A DNA stretch of 64,000 bases from Stenotrophomonas sp. Iso1 (GTDB lineage: Bacteria > Pseudomonadota > Gammaproteobacteria > Xanthomonadales > Xanthomonadaceae), in contig NZ_JAODBT010000002.1 of assembly GCF_027497995.1 (NCBI RefSeq), positions 62,001 to 126,000 on the forward strand, written 5' to 3'. Within the stretch, counting starts at the first letter, position 1, and each line of letters starts with the position of its first letter. The notes beneath the pieces are model-generated. The model was not told the origin of the DNA. It saw nothing but the letters and a program-made list of their open reading frames with translations, and ran no database searches. The position numbers and the translations under genes were made by a program. Below are positions 1-8,619 of this stretch, piece after piece.

Positions 1-3000
1 GTTGCCGAGCGCCTGCAGGCGCTGGCTGACGCGCTGCCCGATGCCAAGTGGCCGCCGATGGCGATGGATGAGGATGTCGCATTTGGCGATGCTGAATCCC
101 CGTTTGACGCCGAACCCGAAGCTGAGCAGGGCGCGCTGGAAAAAGCCCCCAGGGCCGCGCTGGAAGGCGTCGAAGACCTGTCCGCCTACTTCGACCCGAC
201 GTTGCTCGATGGCACCCTCGGCGATCTGCCATCGTTCCTCTCCGAGCCCGTGCGTCCGGTTGCTCCCCCGTACGACGAAGCGGTCGTTGCGACGACTGAA
301 CAGTCGTTCGTTGAAGCGCCGGCCATCGTGGCCTCCGTCGATGAGCCGTCTGAGTTGTTGCAGGTTGAAACGCTGGATTTCAGCGATATCGGCGTGCCGG
401 ACACGGTCGAAGCCGAGGCCGCGCACACGAGCGACACCGTAGTAGCGGACGAACGGGTTGTGCCTGCGCCGCTGGCCGAAGAAATTGTGGCTGACGAAAT
501 CAGCCTTGCTGACGCAGACCTGGAAGAAGTGGCGTTGGTCTCCGCAGCGTCTGTTGACGCCGAGAATGCTGCCAACGACCAACTGGCTGTTGAGCTGCAA
601 ACGGGCGCGGTCGCGCAGCGTCCTGCGATGGACTTCGACGCAGAAAGCGCCACTGAATCGTTTGAGGTCGAAAAGACCGTTGTCGGTGAAGAGGCCGCTG
701 ACGCCGCTGCCGTGGAGAACGACGCCGTTTCGGCTGAAATCGCAGCGACGGACGCAAGCCAAACCGAATTGCCGGTTGAAGCCGCCGATGTGGCCGACGC
801 TCCGGTGGAAGTGGTCACCGAAACCGAAACCGAAATCGAGGCTGCCGGCGAAGTCATCGACAATGCCGATGAACTGGACATCGCTGCTATCGCACCGGCC
901 GTGATCGATGACATCGAAGAAGAAACGGCTTCGGTGGAAATCGCCTCGGTAGAAATTGATGAGACGGCGGAAGCGTCGGACGCCATCGACGTTGAAGCGT
1001 CTGCCGAAGCATCGCAGCCGTCCGTCGAAGAAGTCGAAGTTGCAGAGGCTGAAGAAGCTACGTCCGAGGCTGCCGTGGTTGAAGACAGCGCCGACATTGA
1101 AGAGCAGCAGGAAGAAACCATCGACGAACTGCCGTCGGAGCCGACCAGGATCGAACTGGCGCCGCTCACCGCGCCGCTGCCGGACGATGCTGCACCGCCG
1201 GTCACCGTTCCGCTGGCCGCACAGTTCGATGCAGGCCCGCTGGACTTCAGTGAGTTGGATCGCGAACTGATCGACATCTTTGTCGAGGAAGGCAAGGACC
1301 TGCTCGACCATTGCGATGGTCTGGTCAGCGAACTGCGTAGCGCGCCGGAAGACCGCGAAGCACTGGCCGGCCTGCAGCGTGATCTGCACACCCTCAAGGG
1401 TGGCGCGCGCATGGCAGGCATCAACGCCATCGGCGACCTCGGCCACAGCATTGAATCGCTGCTGGAAGCCGTTGCCGCGAACCGTACCGAGATGACCCGC
1501 AGTGACGTGCAGCTGCTGGAGCGTGGTTTCGACCGCTTGCACCAGTTGCTGACCCGTACCGGCGAGCACCGCGCGGTGCTGATGCCGACCGACCTGCTGG
1601 AAGCGTTTGAAACGCGTACCGAGGGCCGTGCTGAAGCAGCTGCCGGGCCGGCCGTTGCTGCCGTGGTCAAGGCCGCATCGGTCACTACCGTGCAGGCGCC
1701 CGCAGCCGTGGTGCCGCAACCGCTGGCTGCCAACGAGCCGTTGTCGGCACCGTTGGCCGAAGAACAAGCAAGCGAAGAAGACGGTTCACCGCGCGGGCAG
1801 GAGCAGGTGCGCGTGCGCGCCGATCTGCTCGACAGCCTGGTCAACCATGCCGGTGAAGTGGCGATCTACCGCTCGCGTCTGGAACAGCAGCTAGGTGCCT
1901 TCCGCGGCGCCATGGCCGAGCTGGACCGTACCAATGCGCGTCTGCGCGACCAGCTGCGCCGTCTGGATCTGGAAACTGAAGCGCAGATCGTCGCCCGCTA
2001 TCGCCGTGAGCACGAACAGGCTGACCAGACTTTCGATCCGCTGGAGCTGGACCGCTTCTCCACCCTGCAGCAGCTCAGCCGCGCGCTGAACGAATCGGCG
2101 GCCGACTTGGGTGGCTTGCAGGGTGTGCTGGACGATCTGTCCCGCAACTACGACGTACTGCTGCAACAGCAGTCGCGCGTCAGCTCGGAACTGCAGGAAG
2201 GCCTGATGCGCGCGCGCATGGTGCCGTTCGATGGTTTGGTGCCGCGCCTGCGTCGTGTGGTGCGCCAAGCCGCGCACGAAACGGAGAAACAGGTTCACCT
2301 GAAGCTGGAAGGCACCCACGGCGAACTGGATCGCAATGTGCTCGACCGCATGGTCGCGCCGTTGGAACACATGCTGCGCAATTCCGTGGCCCATGGCTTG
2401 GAGCAGCCTGCCGCACGTGTTGAAGCGGGCAAGCCGGAGGAGGGCGAAATCACCCTGCGTCTGCGTCGCGAAGGCTCGGAAATCGTGCTGGAAGTCGGCG
2501 ATGACGGTGCCGGCCTGGACCGCGAGGCGATCCGTCGCCGTGCGGAACAGCGCGGCCTGCTGGCCGCCAACGAAGAACTGGACGACGTGCAGCTGGATCA
2601 GATGATCTTCGCTTCCGGCTTCAGCACCAGCGAACAGGTCAGCCAGTTGGCCGGCCGTGGTGTGGGCATGGACGTGGTGCGCAACGAGGTCCGTCAGCTC
2701 GGTGGCTCGGTGGACATCCACTCGGTGCGCGGCCAGGGCGCCATGTTCACCCTGCGCCTGCCGCAGACGCTGGCGGTTACCCAGGCGGTGTTCGTGCGTA
2801 TTGGCGAAACCACCTACGCGGTGCCGGTGGCTTCGGTCAGCGGTATCGGCCGCATCTCCCGCGAGCGTTTTGAAGCCGGGCAGGGCGGTTACCACTACAA
2901 CGGCGAAGACTTCACCCTGTACAACCTCGGCGCATTGGTCGGCCATGCCGCTGCCAAGGCGGAGGGTCAGGCGGAAATCCCCTTGCTGCTGGTGCGCTCG

Positions 3001-3606
3001 GGCGACCTGCGTGCGGCCGTGGCCATCGACCAAGTGCTGGGCAACCGCGAAATCGTGGTCAAGCCGGTAGGCCTGCAGCTGGCTTCGGTGCCGGGTATCT
3101 ACGGTGCAACCATCACTGGCGAAGGCAATGTGGTGGTGATCCTGGACGTGGCGCCGCTGGTGCGTCGTCACCTGGCCCAGCCGCAGCAGCCGGTGGAAAC
3201 CACGGTGGTCGCACAGCAGCGTCATGTGCCGCTGGTGATGGTGGTGGATGACTCGCTGACCATGCGCAAGGTCACCGGTCGCGTGCTGGAGCGCCACAAC
3301 TTTGAAGTCGTGGTTGCACGTGACGGTATCGAGGCACTGGAGCAGCTGGAAGAGCGCGTCCCCGACCTGATGCTGCTGGATATCGAAATGCCACGCATGG
3401 ACGGCTACGAGCTGGCTACTGCGATGCGAGCCGATGCCCGCTACAAGGGCGTGCCGATCGTGATGATCACCTCGCGCAGCGGCGATAAACATCGCCAGCG
3501 TGCCTTCGAGATCGGCGTGCAGCGCTACCTCGGCAAGCCGTATCAGGAGCTGGATCTGATGCGCAATGTTTATGACCTGCTGGGGATAGCACGTGTACGC
3601 GACTGA
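1..3606 (+). CDS. chpA: ChpA-type hybrid chemosensory histidine kinase (5' end outside window)
   Basis: This is the C-terminal part (about 1200 residues) of the CheA-like kinase of the Chp system, which controls type IV pili and twitching. The frame is open from the first base, so the start lies upstream. Counting from the window start, residues 20 to about 410 form a low-complexity linker rich in Ala, Glu, Asp and Val. An Hpt domain follows, with HTLKGG and phospho-acceptor His463. Next come a dimerisation segment and the ATPase (N box HMLRNSVAHGLE near 790, G1 GDDGAGL, G2 GRGVGMDVV near 885). A CheW-like domain and a C-terminal receiver (D1083, D1084, acceptor D1127 in LLDIEMPRMDG) complete it. 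The stop overlaps the next gene by 14 bases, so the two are translationally coupled. How many further Hpt domains lie upstream cannot be seen. Confidence 0.93.
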   Translation, partial: VAERLQALADALPDAKWPPMAMDEDVAFGDAESPFDAEPEAEQGALEKAPRAALEGVEDLSAYFDPTLLDGTLGDLPSFLSEPVRPVAPPYDEAVVATTEQSFVEAPAIVASVDEPSELLQVETLDFSDIGVPDTVEAEAAHTSDTVVADERVVPAPLAEEIVADEISLADADLEEVALVSAASVDAENAANDQLAVELQTGAVAQRPAMDFDAESATESFEVEKTVVGEEAADAAAVENDAVSAEIAATDASQTELPVEAADVADAPVEVVTETETEIEAAGEVIDNADELDIAAIAPAVIDDIEEETASVEIASVEIDETAEASDAIDVEASAEASQPSVEEVEVAEAEEATSEAAVVEDSADIEEQQEETIDELPSEPTRIELAPLTAPLPDDAAPPVTVPLAAQFDAGPLDFSELDRELIDIFVEEGKDLLDHCDGLVSELRSAPEDREALAGLQRDLHTLKGGARMAGINAIGDLGHSIESLLEAVAANRTEMTRSDVQLLERGFDRLHQLLTRTGEHRAVLMPTDLLEAFETRTEGRAEAAAGPAVAAVVKAASVTTVQAPAAVVPQPLAANEPLSAPLAEEQASEEDGSPRGQEQVRVRADLLDSLVNHAGEVAIYRSRLEQQLGAFRGAMAELDRTNARLRDQLRRLDLETEAQIVARYRREHEQADQTFDPLELDRFSTLQQLSRALNESAADLGGLQGVLDDLSRNYDVLLQQQSRVSSELQEGLMRARMVPFDGLVPRLRRVVRQAAHETEKQVHLKLEGTHGELDRNVLDRMVAPLEHMLRNSVAHGLEQPAARVEAGKPEEGEITLRLRREGSEIVLEVGDDGAGLDREAIRRRAEQRGLLAANEELDDVQLDQMIFASGFSTSEQVSQLAGRGVGMDVVRNEVRQLGGSVDIHSVRGQGAMFTLRLPQTLAVTQAVFVRIGETTYAVPVASVSGIGRISRERFEAGQGGYHYNGEDFTLYNLGALVGHAAAKAEGQAEIPLLLVRSGDLRAAVAIDQVLGNREIVVKPVGLQLASVPGIYGATITGEGNVVVILDVAPLVRRHLAQPQQPVETTVVAQQRHVPLVMVVDDSLTMRKVTGRVLERHNFEVVVARDGIEALEQLEERVPDLMLLDIEMPRMDGYELATAMRADARYKGVPIVMITSRSGDKHRQRAFEIGVQRYLGKPYQELDLMRNVYDLLGIARVRD

Positions 3607-4957
3607 TGACTCGGCCAAGCCGGTAGCACTGTTGGCCCGCGCCGGTGCGGCCCGCGATCGCCTGCGCGAAGCGGTAGCCGCTGCCGGCGGCCGCATCGTG
3701 CTGGAAGAAGATCCCAACGCGTTGGACGCGGCAGCCTTCGACGCGGCCGCGCCCCAAGTGGTGCTGGTGGCGCTGGAGCCGGCGGTGGAAGACGCATTGG
3801 AGCGTCTGGAAGCCGTGCTGGAAGCGCCACACTTGAGCCTGCTTTTTGAAGAAGCCGAACTGGCCGCGCGTCGTGAAGGCTGGGAAGCGCAACGCTGGAT
3901 CCGCCATCTGGCAGCCAAGTTGCAGGGCCACCACAACGTGTTGCCGCCGGGTTCGGAGAGTGAACAGGCCGAAGCGGCCATCGCTGCGACGGCAGCACCG
4001 GAATCGGCATGGCAGGCGCCCGCGCCACCGCGGGATGCGGCGTTGAATTTCGAACTGGAGGAAGCTGCTGCCGTGCTCGGTGATTGGCAGCCGGACGCTC
4101 ACCCACCGGCACCGGTGGTGCAGGAAGCACGCCCCGAAGTATTGGATTTCGATCAGCTGATCGCCGCGCCAGCAACGGTTGCCACGCCTGCGCAGGAAAC
4201 AACAACGCGCAGCAGTGCGGTCCCGCCGCCGTTGCCGCCGCTGGACGCCACCGTGGTCGAACCTGACACCGCGCTGCCAAAAGCTGCCGGTGATTTCCAT
4301 AGCTGGTCGCTGCTGGAAGACGACGGCTACACCGTTGAACCCGTCGTGGTGGACGTGGAGAAAGAACAGGCCCCGGTGCTGGCCAGCCTGCTCAACAGCG
4401 AATTTTCGCTGGTAGACATTGATGCGGGCGCTGATGAGGTGAACGGCGCCGTGCTGCTGCTTGCCGGCATCGGCGGCCCTGATGCAGTGCGTCGTGTGCT
4501 GTCGGGCCTGCCGGAAGATTTTCAGCGGCCAGTGCTGGTGCAGCTGCGCCTGGACGGTGGCCGCTACGCCAACCTGGTCAAGCAGATGGCGCGGGCAACG
4601 GTGTTGCCGGTGGTGTTGGCCGACCCGGGCCAGCCGCTGGTTGCGGGCAACGTTTACATCCTGCCGGACGAAATTGGCCTGGAGCTGTCTGGCGCCGGTT
4701 TGAGTTTCAGTGCCGAGCAAAACGATCTGCTGTCGATCATGCCGCCTGCACGCAGCGCGGTAATGATGCTTAGTGGCGCCGACGTGGCCCTGGTGCCGCA
4801 GGTGCTGGAATTCGCTGACAAGGGCGGTTGGGTGGCCGGGCAGATCGGTGAGGGTTGCTACGACCCCGCTGCCGCCAGCCAGTTGGCCGTGGCCGAAATG
4901 ACCGCCGGCGATCCGGAATACCTGGTAGCGGAATTGGCCGTGCACTGCGCCGGCTGA
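3593..4957 (+). CDS. chpB: ChpB-like protein: degenerate CheB methylesterase domain
   Basis: This 454-residue protein starts with GTG inside the 3' end of chpA. No in-frame ATG is close. The N-terminal 100 residues look like a decayed receiver-like fold and are followed by a Pro/Ala-rich linker. The C-terminal 190 residues align with the CheB methylesterase domain: LLAGIGGPDAV near residue 290, then VLVQLRLDGG, GNVYILPDEIGLEL and MMLSGADVALV. In active CheB these correspond to the S-T-G-G-P serine loop, the QHM histidine and the GMGxDG aspartate. All three catalytic residues appear to be replaced here. I infer a non-catalytic adaptor or scaffold rather than a receptor methylesterase. The assignment rests on gene order and fold-like motifs. 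Confidence 0.75.
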   Translation: MYATDDSAKPVALLARAGAARDRLREAVAAAGGRIVLEEDPNALDAAAFDAAAPQVVLVALEPAVEDALERLEAVLEAPHLSLLFEEAELAARREGWEAQRWIRHLAAKLQGHHNVLPPGSESEQAEAAIAATAAPESAWQAPAPPRDAALNFELEEAAAVLGDWQPDAHPPAPVVQEARPEVLDFDQLIAAPATVATPAQETTTRSSAVPPPLPPLDATVVEPDTALPKAAGDFHSWSLLEDDGYTVEPVVVDVEKEQAPVLASLLNSEFSLVDIDAGADEVNGAVLLLAGIGGPDAVRRVLSGLPEDFQRPVLVQLRLDGGRYANLVKQMARATVLPVVLADPGQPLVAGNVYILPDEIGLELSGAGLSFSAEQNDLLSIMPPARSAVMMLSGADVALVPQVLEFADKGGWVAGQIGEGCYDPAAASQLAVAEMTAGDPEYLVAELAVHCAG

Positions 4958-4982
4958 CACCGCCGCGATCAAGGAACAGACG

Positions 4983-5456
4983 ATGAGCTATGCAAACAAT
5001 GACGAAGTACGCGGTGTCCTGATTCAATCCGGCAACGAGCGCGTGCTGTTGCCCAACGCCACCGTGGCCGAAATGATGTCACGCGTGCCGGTGGAGCCCA
5101 TCGCCAATGCGCCGCACTGGCTGATCGGGCAGATTGCTTGGCATGGCTGGAGCGTGCCGCTGCTGTCTTACGCCGGCTTGAGCGGCCACGGCCACGAGAC
5201 GGTGACCGCCAACAACAAAGTGGTGGTGCTCAAGGCGCTGGGTGGAAATCCGGACCTGCCGTACTTCGCGCTGCTGACCCAGACATTCCCGCAGTTGATT
5301 GCGGTGCCGCGCGACGGCCTGCTGGCTGATGCATCGGAAGAAAGCCTGCCCGCCGGCGTCCATATGCGCGTGCTGCTAGGCGAGCAGAGCGCACTGCTGC
5401 CGGACCTGGACGCGATTGAAAGCGCCATCGTCGGCGCATTGGCTGCTGCTGCCTGA
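4983..5456 (+). CDS. chpC: ChpC-type CheW-like adaptor
   Basis: This 157-residue protein consists almost entirely of one CheW-like domain. It opens with VRGVLIQSGNERVLLPNATVA and contains the WLIGQIAWHGWSVPLLSY segment typical of CheW folds. It lies 25 bases after chpB in the same direction and closes the Chp cluster. In Pseudomonas, ChpC is an accessory adaptor linking receptors to the ChpA kinase of the type IV pilus system, and the same role is inferred here. There are no membrane segments, so it should be cytoplasmic. Confidence 0.85.
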   Translation: MSYANNDEVRGVLIQSGNERVLLPNATVAEMMSRVPVEPIANAPHWLIGQIAWHGWSVPLLSYAGLSGHGHETVTANNKVVVLKALGGNPDLPYFALLTQTFPQLIAVPRDGLLADASEESLPAGVHMRVLLGEQSALLPDLDAIESAIVGALAAAA

Positions 5457-5631
5457 TAGGGCAGCGTCGGTCCGCTCCAGGCCGCTTCAAGATCACCGAG
5501 TTGGCCTGCTGTGCGGGCCGCCAGCGGCGGCTTTGCCAGCGGCTTGGTCCGTTTGACGCCGTTGAATTGAATGCGGGTACCCCCGCAGGCACCATCCGTT
5601 GCTCGTCTGCGGGAACGCAAAGGAATGCGGA

Positions 5632-6171
5632 ATGGAAAGCTGCGCCAAGGCGTGCCGACGTCTCTCGATACCCGCTGCTCGCTGCCTGCTACGGGTGCTG
5701 ACGGTCACGCCGTTGCTCGGTTGCTCGGGTCCAGCCCAGCCGGGGCAAGCGCATGTTGCCCCCGCGCCTCTCTCGCTTGAACAGGCGTTGCAGGGTTTCA
5801 GCAACTGCCGACTGCACGGTTTCTACCTTGAGGGCGACCCGCCCGAGCCGGTCAGTCCGTATTTTCGCGAACGCGGCCTGCTGACCCCATGCGAGGTCGA
5901 CGATGCTGCCGAAATTGCCTATTTCTGTGTAAAGGACAGTTTTTACGGGCTGCCAGTGGATCGCATCGAAATACCGTCTTCCACTGCCGCGTTCTCACAG
6001 GGCCTGCATTTCACCGTGCCCGTGGAGCAGGCCCGCGCCGTGTTGCTGCGGACCTTGGGCTCGGATTTTGCCCAAAGCGCGGCGTCAAACGAAGGCAATG
6101 CGCCGGAACTTGTCGAAATCCCGGAAGACCCGCAACGCTCGGCGTTGCTGTGCATCCAGCCATTTGGGTAA
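5632..6171 (+). CDS. Putative lipoprotein of unknown function
   Basis: This 179-residue protein fits no family I recognise. I chose the ATG at 5632 over an upstream TTG because AAAGGAA lies 7 bases before it. The N-terminus carries several arginines, then the hydrophobic stretch LLRVLTVTPLLGC, which reads as a lipoprotein signal peptide with lipobox LLGC. The mature part starts with Ser-Gly-Pro, has several cysteines (in SNCRLHG, TPCEVDD, YFCVKD and LLCIQP) and no further membrane segment. It follows the Chp cluster after 175 bases, so a link to pili is possible but unproven. Confidence 0.65.
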   Translation: MESCAKACRRLSIPAARCLLRVLTVTPLLGCSGPAQPGQAHVAPAPLSLEQALQGFSNCRLHGFYLEGDPPEPVSPYFRERGLLTPCEVDDAAEIAYFCVKDSFYGLPVDRIEIPSSTAAFSQGLHFTVPVEQARAVLLRTLGSDFAQSAASNEGNAPELVEIPEDPQRSALLCIQPFG

Positions 6172-6202
6172 CGCCGGCTATAAGGCGCTTGCTTGAAGCC
6201 CG

Positions 6203-6224
6203 TCTCCCGCCTGCGGGAGAGGGG
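6203..6224. repeat. Xanthomonad-type palindromic repeat
   Basis: Perfect arms TCTCCCGC and GCGGGAGA separated by two bases, followed by GGGG. Similar hairpins occur at 54965-55012 and 55125-55164 in this window. Such CTCCCG/CGGGAG palindromes are dispersed in Xanthomonad genomes. It lies between the lipoprotein gene and the 3' end of rsmE, and could end either transcript. Confidence 0.6.
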
Positions 6225-6335
6225 AAGTCATCGGGTATTTCCGGCGCTTCAGCTCTCCTCGTCACCGGCCCCGGCTCAAATCCAATCCCGATCAACCCGC
6301 TCTCAGCACCCCCAAACCAAACCGCCGGCAGCACC

Positions 6336-7070
6336 CTACAAGTCACCCAGCCGCGCCTGCAACGCCGCCACAGCGGCCAGGCCGGCCGTTTCCGTGCGCA
6401 GGATGCGCGGGCCCAGCTGCAGGCCCTGGAAGCCCGTCTCGGCCAGCTGCTGGCGATCACGCGGCGACCAGCCACCTTCCGGGCCGATGGCAATCACCAC
6501 GCCGTTGGCCGGTGCAGCAGGCAATGAGGCCAGCCGATGCTCGCCCAGCGGGTCCAGCGTCAGTCGCAGCATCTGGTCCGGCAAGCTCGCCGCCGCAGCC
6601 GCCAGCGATTGCGGTGCGCTGATGGCCGGAATGCGGGCGCGGCCGGATTGGCCACAGGCCGAACCGACCACGTTGCGCCAATGCGCGATGCGCTTCTCAG
6701 CGCGGGCGGCATCCAGTTTCACCTCGGTGCGCTCGGCGTTGACCGGAATGATGGCAGTGACGCCCAACTCGGTGGCCTTCTGCAGGATCAGGTCCATTTT
6801 CTCGCCGCGTGCGATGCCCTGCAGCAGGGTAATTGCCAAGGGTGACTCATTGTCCACGGCTTGCCCGGTCTCGATCCGCACCAGCACTTCACGCTTGCTG
6901 ATGCTTGCGAGGGTGGCGCTGTAATCGTGGCCATCGCCGTTGAACAGCACACAGCTGTCGCCCTCACGCAGGCGCATGACCCGTACCAGGTGGTTGGCCG
7001 CTTCTTCCGGCAACGGCAAGGTCTGGCCCACGCTGAGCGGTAGTTCGATAGGGCAACGGGTCAGGCGCAT
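6336..7070 (-). CDS. rsmE: 16S rRNA (uracil-1498-N3)-methyltransferase RsmE
   Basis: This 244-residue protein matches the usual length of RsmE, which methylates U1498 of 16S rRNA with S-adenosylmethionine as donor. An N-terminal PUA-like part contains HLVRVMRLREGD. The C-terminal SPOUT methyltransferase has QGIARGEKMDLILQKATELG, the cofactor loop IGPEGGWS and the conserved end LGPRILRTETA. The start is ATG at 7068-7070. It is transcribed divergently from nudE, with about 120 bases between the two starts. Confidence 0.96.
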   Translation of the reverse strand: MRLTRCPIELPLSVGQTLPLPEEAANHLVRVMRLREGDSCVLFNGDGHDYSATLASISKREVLVRIETGQAVDNESPLAITLLQGIARGEKMDLILQKATELGVTAIIPVNAERTEVKLDAARAEKRIAHWRNVVGSACGQSGRARIPAISAPQSLAAAAASLPDQMLRLTLDPLGEHRLASLPAAPANGVVIAIGPEGGWSPRDRQQLAETGFQGLQLGPRILRTETAGLAAVAALQARLGDL

Positions 7071-7193
7071 GCGGAGGTCTCGGTAGGGCGGGGCGGCTGG
7101 GGTGGGCCGGGTCTGCTAGCATTTCAGGCTCATGAGAACGTATCAGCCAATGCGCATTCTATCGGTCGTCTGCATTCTTGCCGGGGGCGATGC

Positions 7194-7742
7194 ATGACCC
7201 GCCCGCTGCCGTTGATTCACAAAGTCGTGGAAGAACACATCGGCCCGTTCCGTCAGGAGCAGCTGGATCTGGAGTTTTCCAACGGTGAGCGTCGCCATTT
7301 CCAGCGGCTGGTTAGTGGCGGACATGGTGCGGTGGTGGTGGTGCCAATGCTCGACGACGAAACCGTACTGCTGGTGCGTGAGTACGCTGCCGGCCTGCAC
7401 CGTTATGAATTGGGATTGGTGAAGGGCCGCATTGATGCCGGCGAAAACCCGTTGCAGGCCGCCGACCGCGAGCTGAAGGAAGAGGCCGGCTACGGCGCAC
7501 GACAGCTGGATATATTGCGCACTCTCACCTTGGCGCCCACGTATATGAGCCATCAGTCATCGCTGGTGGTAGCGCGCGATCTTTATCCAGAGCGCCTGCC
7601 CGGCGACGAGCCGGAGGAGCTGGAAGTGGTGCCATGGAAGTTGGCTGAACTGGACAAATTGATGCTGCGCGAAGATTTCTCCGAAGGCCGATCGCTGGCG
7701 GCGTTGTTCATTGCCCGTGAGTGGTTGGGGAGCCAGCGGTGA
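7194..7742 (+). CDS. nudE: NudE-type ADP-compounds Nudix hydrolase
   Basis: A 182-residue Nudix hydrolase. The Nudix box is complete: G78, E84, then R92-E93-L94 and E96-E97, in GRIDAGENPLQAADREL followed by KEEAGYG. NudE enzymes cleave ADP-ribose, NADH and dinucleoside polyphosphates. The downstream motif TLAPTYMSHQSSLVVARDL is typical of the NudE branch. The stop overlaps the cysQ GTG start by 4 bases (GTGA), giving a nudE-cysQ unit also seen in other gammaproteobacteria. Both genes deal with adenosine phosphate by-products. Confidence 0.92.
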   Translation: MTRPLPLIHKVVEEHIGPFRQEQLDLEFSNGERRHFQRLVSGGHGAVVVVPMLDDETVLLVREYAAGLHRYELGLVKGRIDAGENPLQAADRELKEEAGYGARQLDILRTLTLAPTYMSHQSSLVVARDLYPERLPGDEPEELEVVPWKLAELDKLMLREDFSEGRSLAALFIAREWLGSQR

Positions 7743-8545
7743 GCGGCCTGGACGCGGTGCTACGTGAGCGCGTGATCGAGATTGCCGAGCAGGCAGGCGC
7801 GGCGATCATGCAGGTCTACGCCAGCGGTTTCGATATCGAACAAAAGGCCGACGACAGCCCGGTGACCACCGCCGATCTGGCTGCGCACCGGCTGATCGTG
7901 CAGGGCCTGACGCAGCTGACCCCGGACATCCCGGTGCTGTCCGAAGAATCGGCACAGGTGGCGTGGGAAACCCGGCGGCAGTGGCAGCGCTACTGGCTGG
8001 TCGACCCGCTCGACGGCACCCGCGAGTTCATCAAGCGCAATGGCGAGTTCAGCGTGAACATCGCGCTGATTGATGGCGGCACGTCGGTATTCGGCGTGGT
8101 GCAGGCGCCGGTCACCGGGCTGGTCTGGCATGCCGAGCGCGGCGCAGCGGCGTACCGTCGCGAAGGTCAGCAACAGGACGCGATCAGCACACGCGTGCCT
8201 CCGGCGGTGCCACTGCGGGTGGCGGCCAGCCGCTCACATCGCAGCGAGCGTACCCAGACGCTGTTGGCGCGGATGGGAGAGATCGAGCTGATCGCACAGG
8301 GTTCGTCTTTGAAGTTCTGCCGCATCGCCGAGGGCACGCTGGACGTATACCCGCGACTGGGGCCGACCAGTGAATGGGACACCGCCGCTGGCCAGTGCGT
8401 ACTGGAAGCCGCTGGTGGTGTGCTGCTGGCGGCCGACAGTGGTTTGCCGTTCCAGTACAACCAGCGCCCGCGCCTGCTCAATGGCGACTTTGTCGCCTTG
8501 GGTGATGCAACGTTGCCATGGCAGGACTGGGTGGCAGGGCTGTAA
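7739..8545 (+). CDS. cysQ: 3'(2'),5'-bisphosphate nucleotidase CysQ
   Basis: A 268-residue member of the inositol monophosphatase-like, Mg-dependent, lithium-sensitive family. It hydrolyses 3'-phosphoadenosine 5'-phosphate, the inhibitory by-product of sulfate assimilation. Visible motifs are DSPVTTADLAAH, the glutamate pair LSEESA, the metal site WLVDPLDGTREF and the C-terminal SEWDTAAGQCVLEAAGG. I chose GTG at 7739, which overlaps the nudE stop. A longer in-frame GTG at 7721 would lie deep inside nudE and adds no conserved residues. Confidence 0.93.
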   Translation: MSGLDAVLRERVIEIAEQAGAAIMQVYASGFDIEQKADDSPVTTADLAAHRLIVQGLTQLTPDIPVLSEESAQVAWETRRQWQRYWLVDPLDGTREFIKRNGEFSVNIALIDGGTSVFGVVQAPVTGLVWHAERGAAAYRREGQQQDAISTRVPPAVPLRVAASRSHRSERTQTLLARMGEIELIAQGSSLKFCRIAEGTLDVYPRLGPTSEWDTAAGQCVLEAAGGVLLAADSGLPFQYNQRPRLLNGDFVALGDATLPWQDWVAGL

Positions 8546-8619
8546 GTCTTGCCGCCCCGGATTGCGAATGTTTCAAGCGCCGGCATCAGCCGGCGCATTG
8601 CTGATGAGGGTGAGGTGAT

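Noticed and set aside
1891..3981. Long minus-strand frames opposite chpA and chpB
   Set aside because: The plus strand encodes continuous kinase, CheW and receiver domains. The opposite frame has shadow-like His/Gln/Arg composition and spans two genes.
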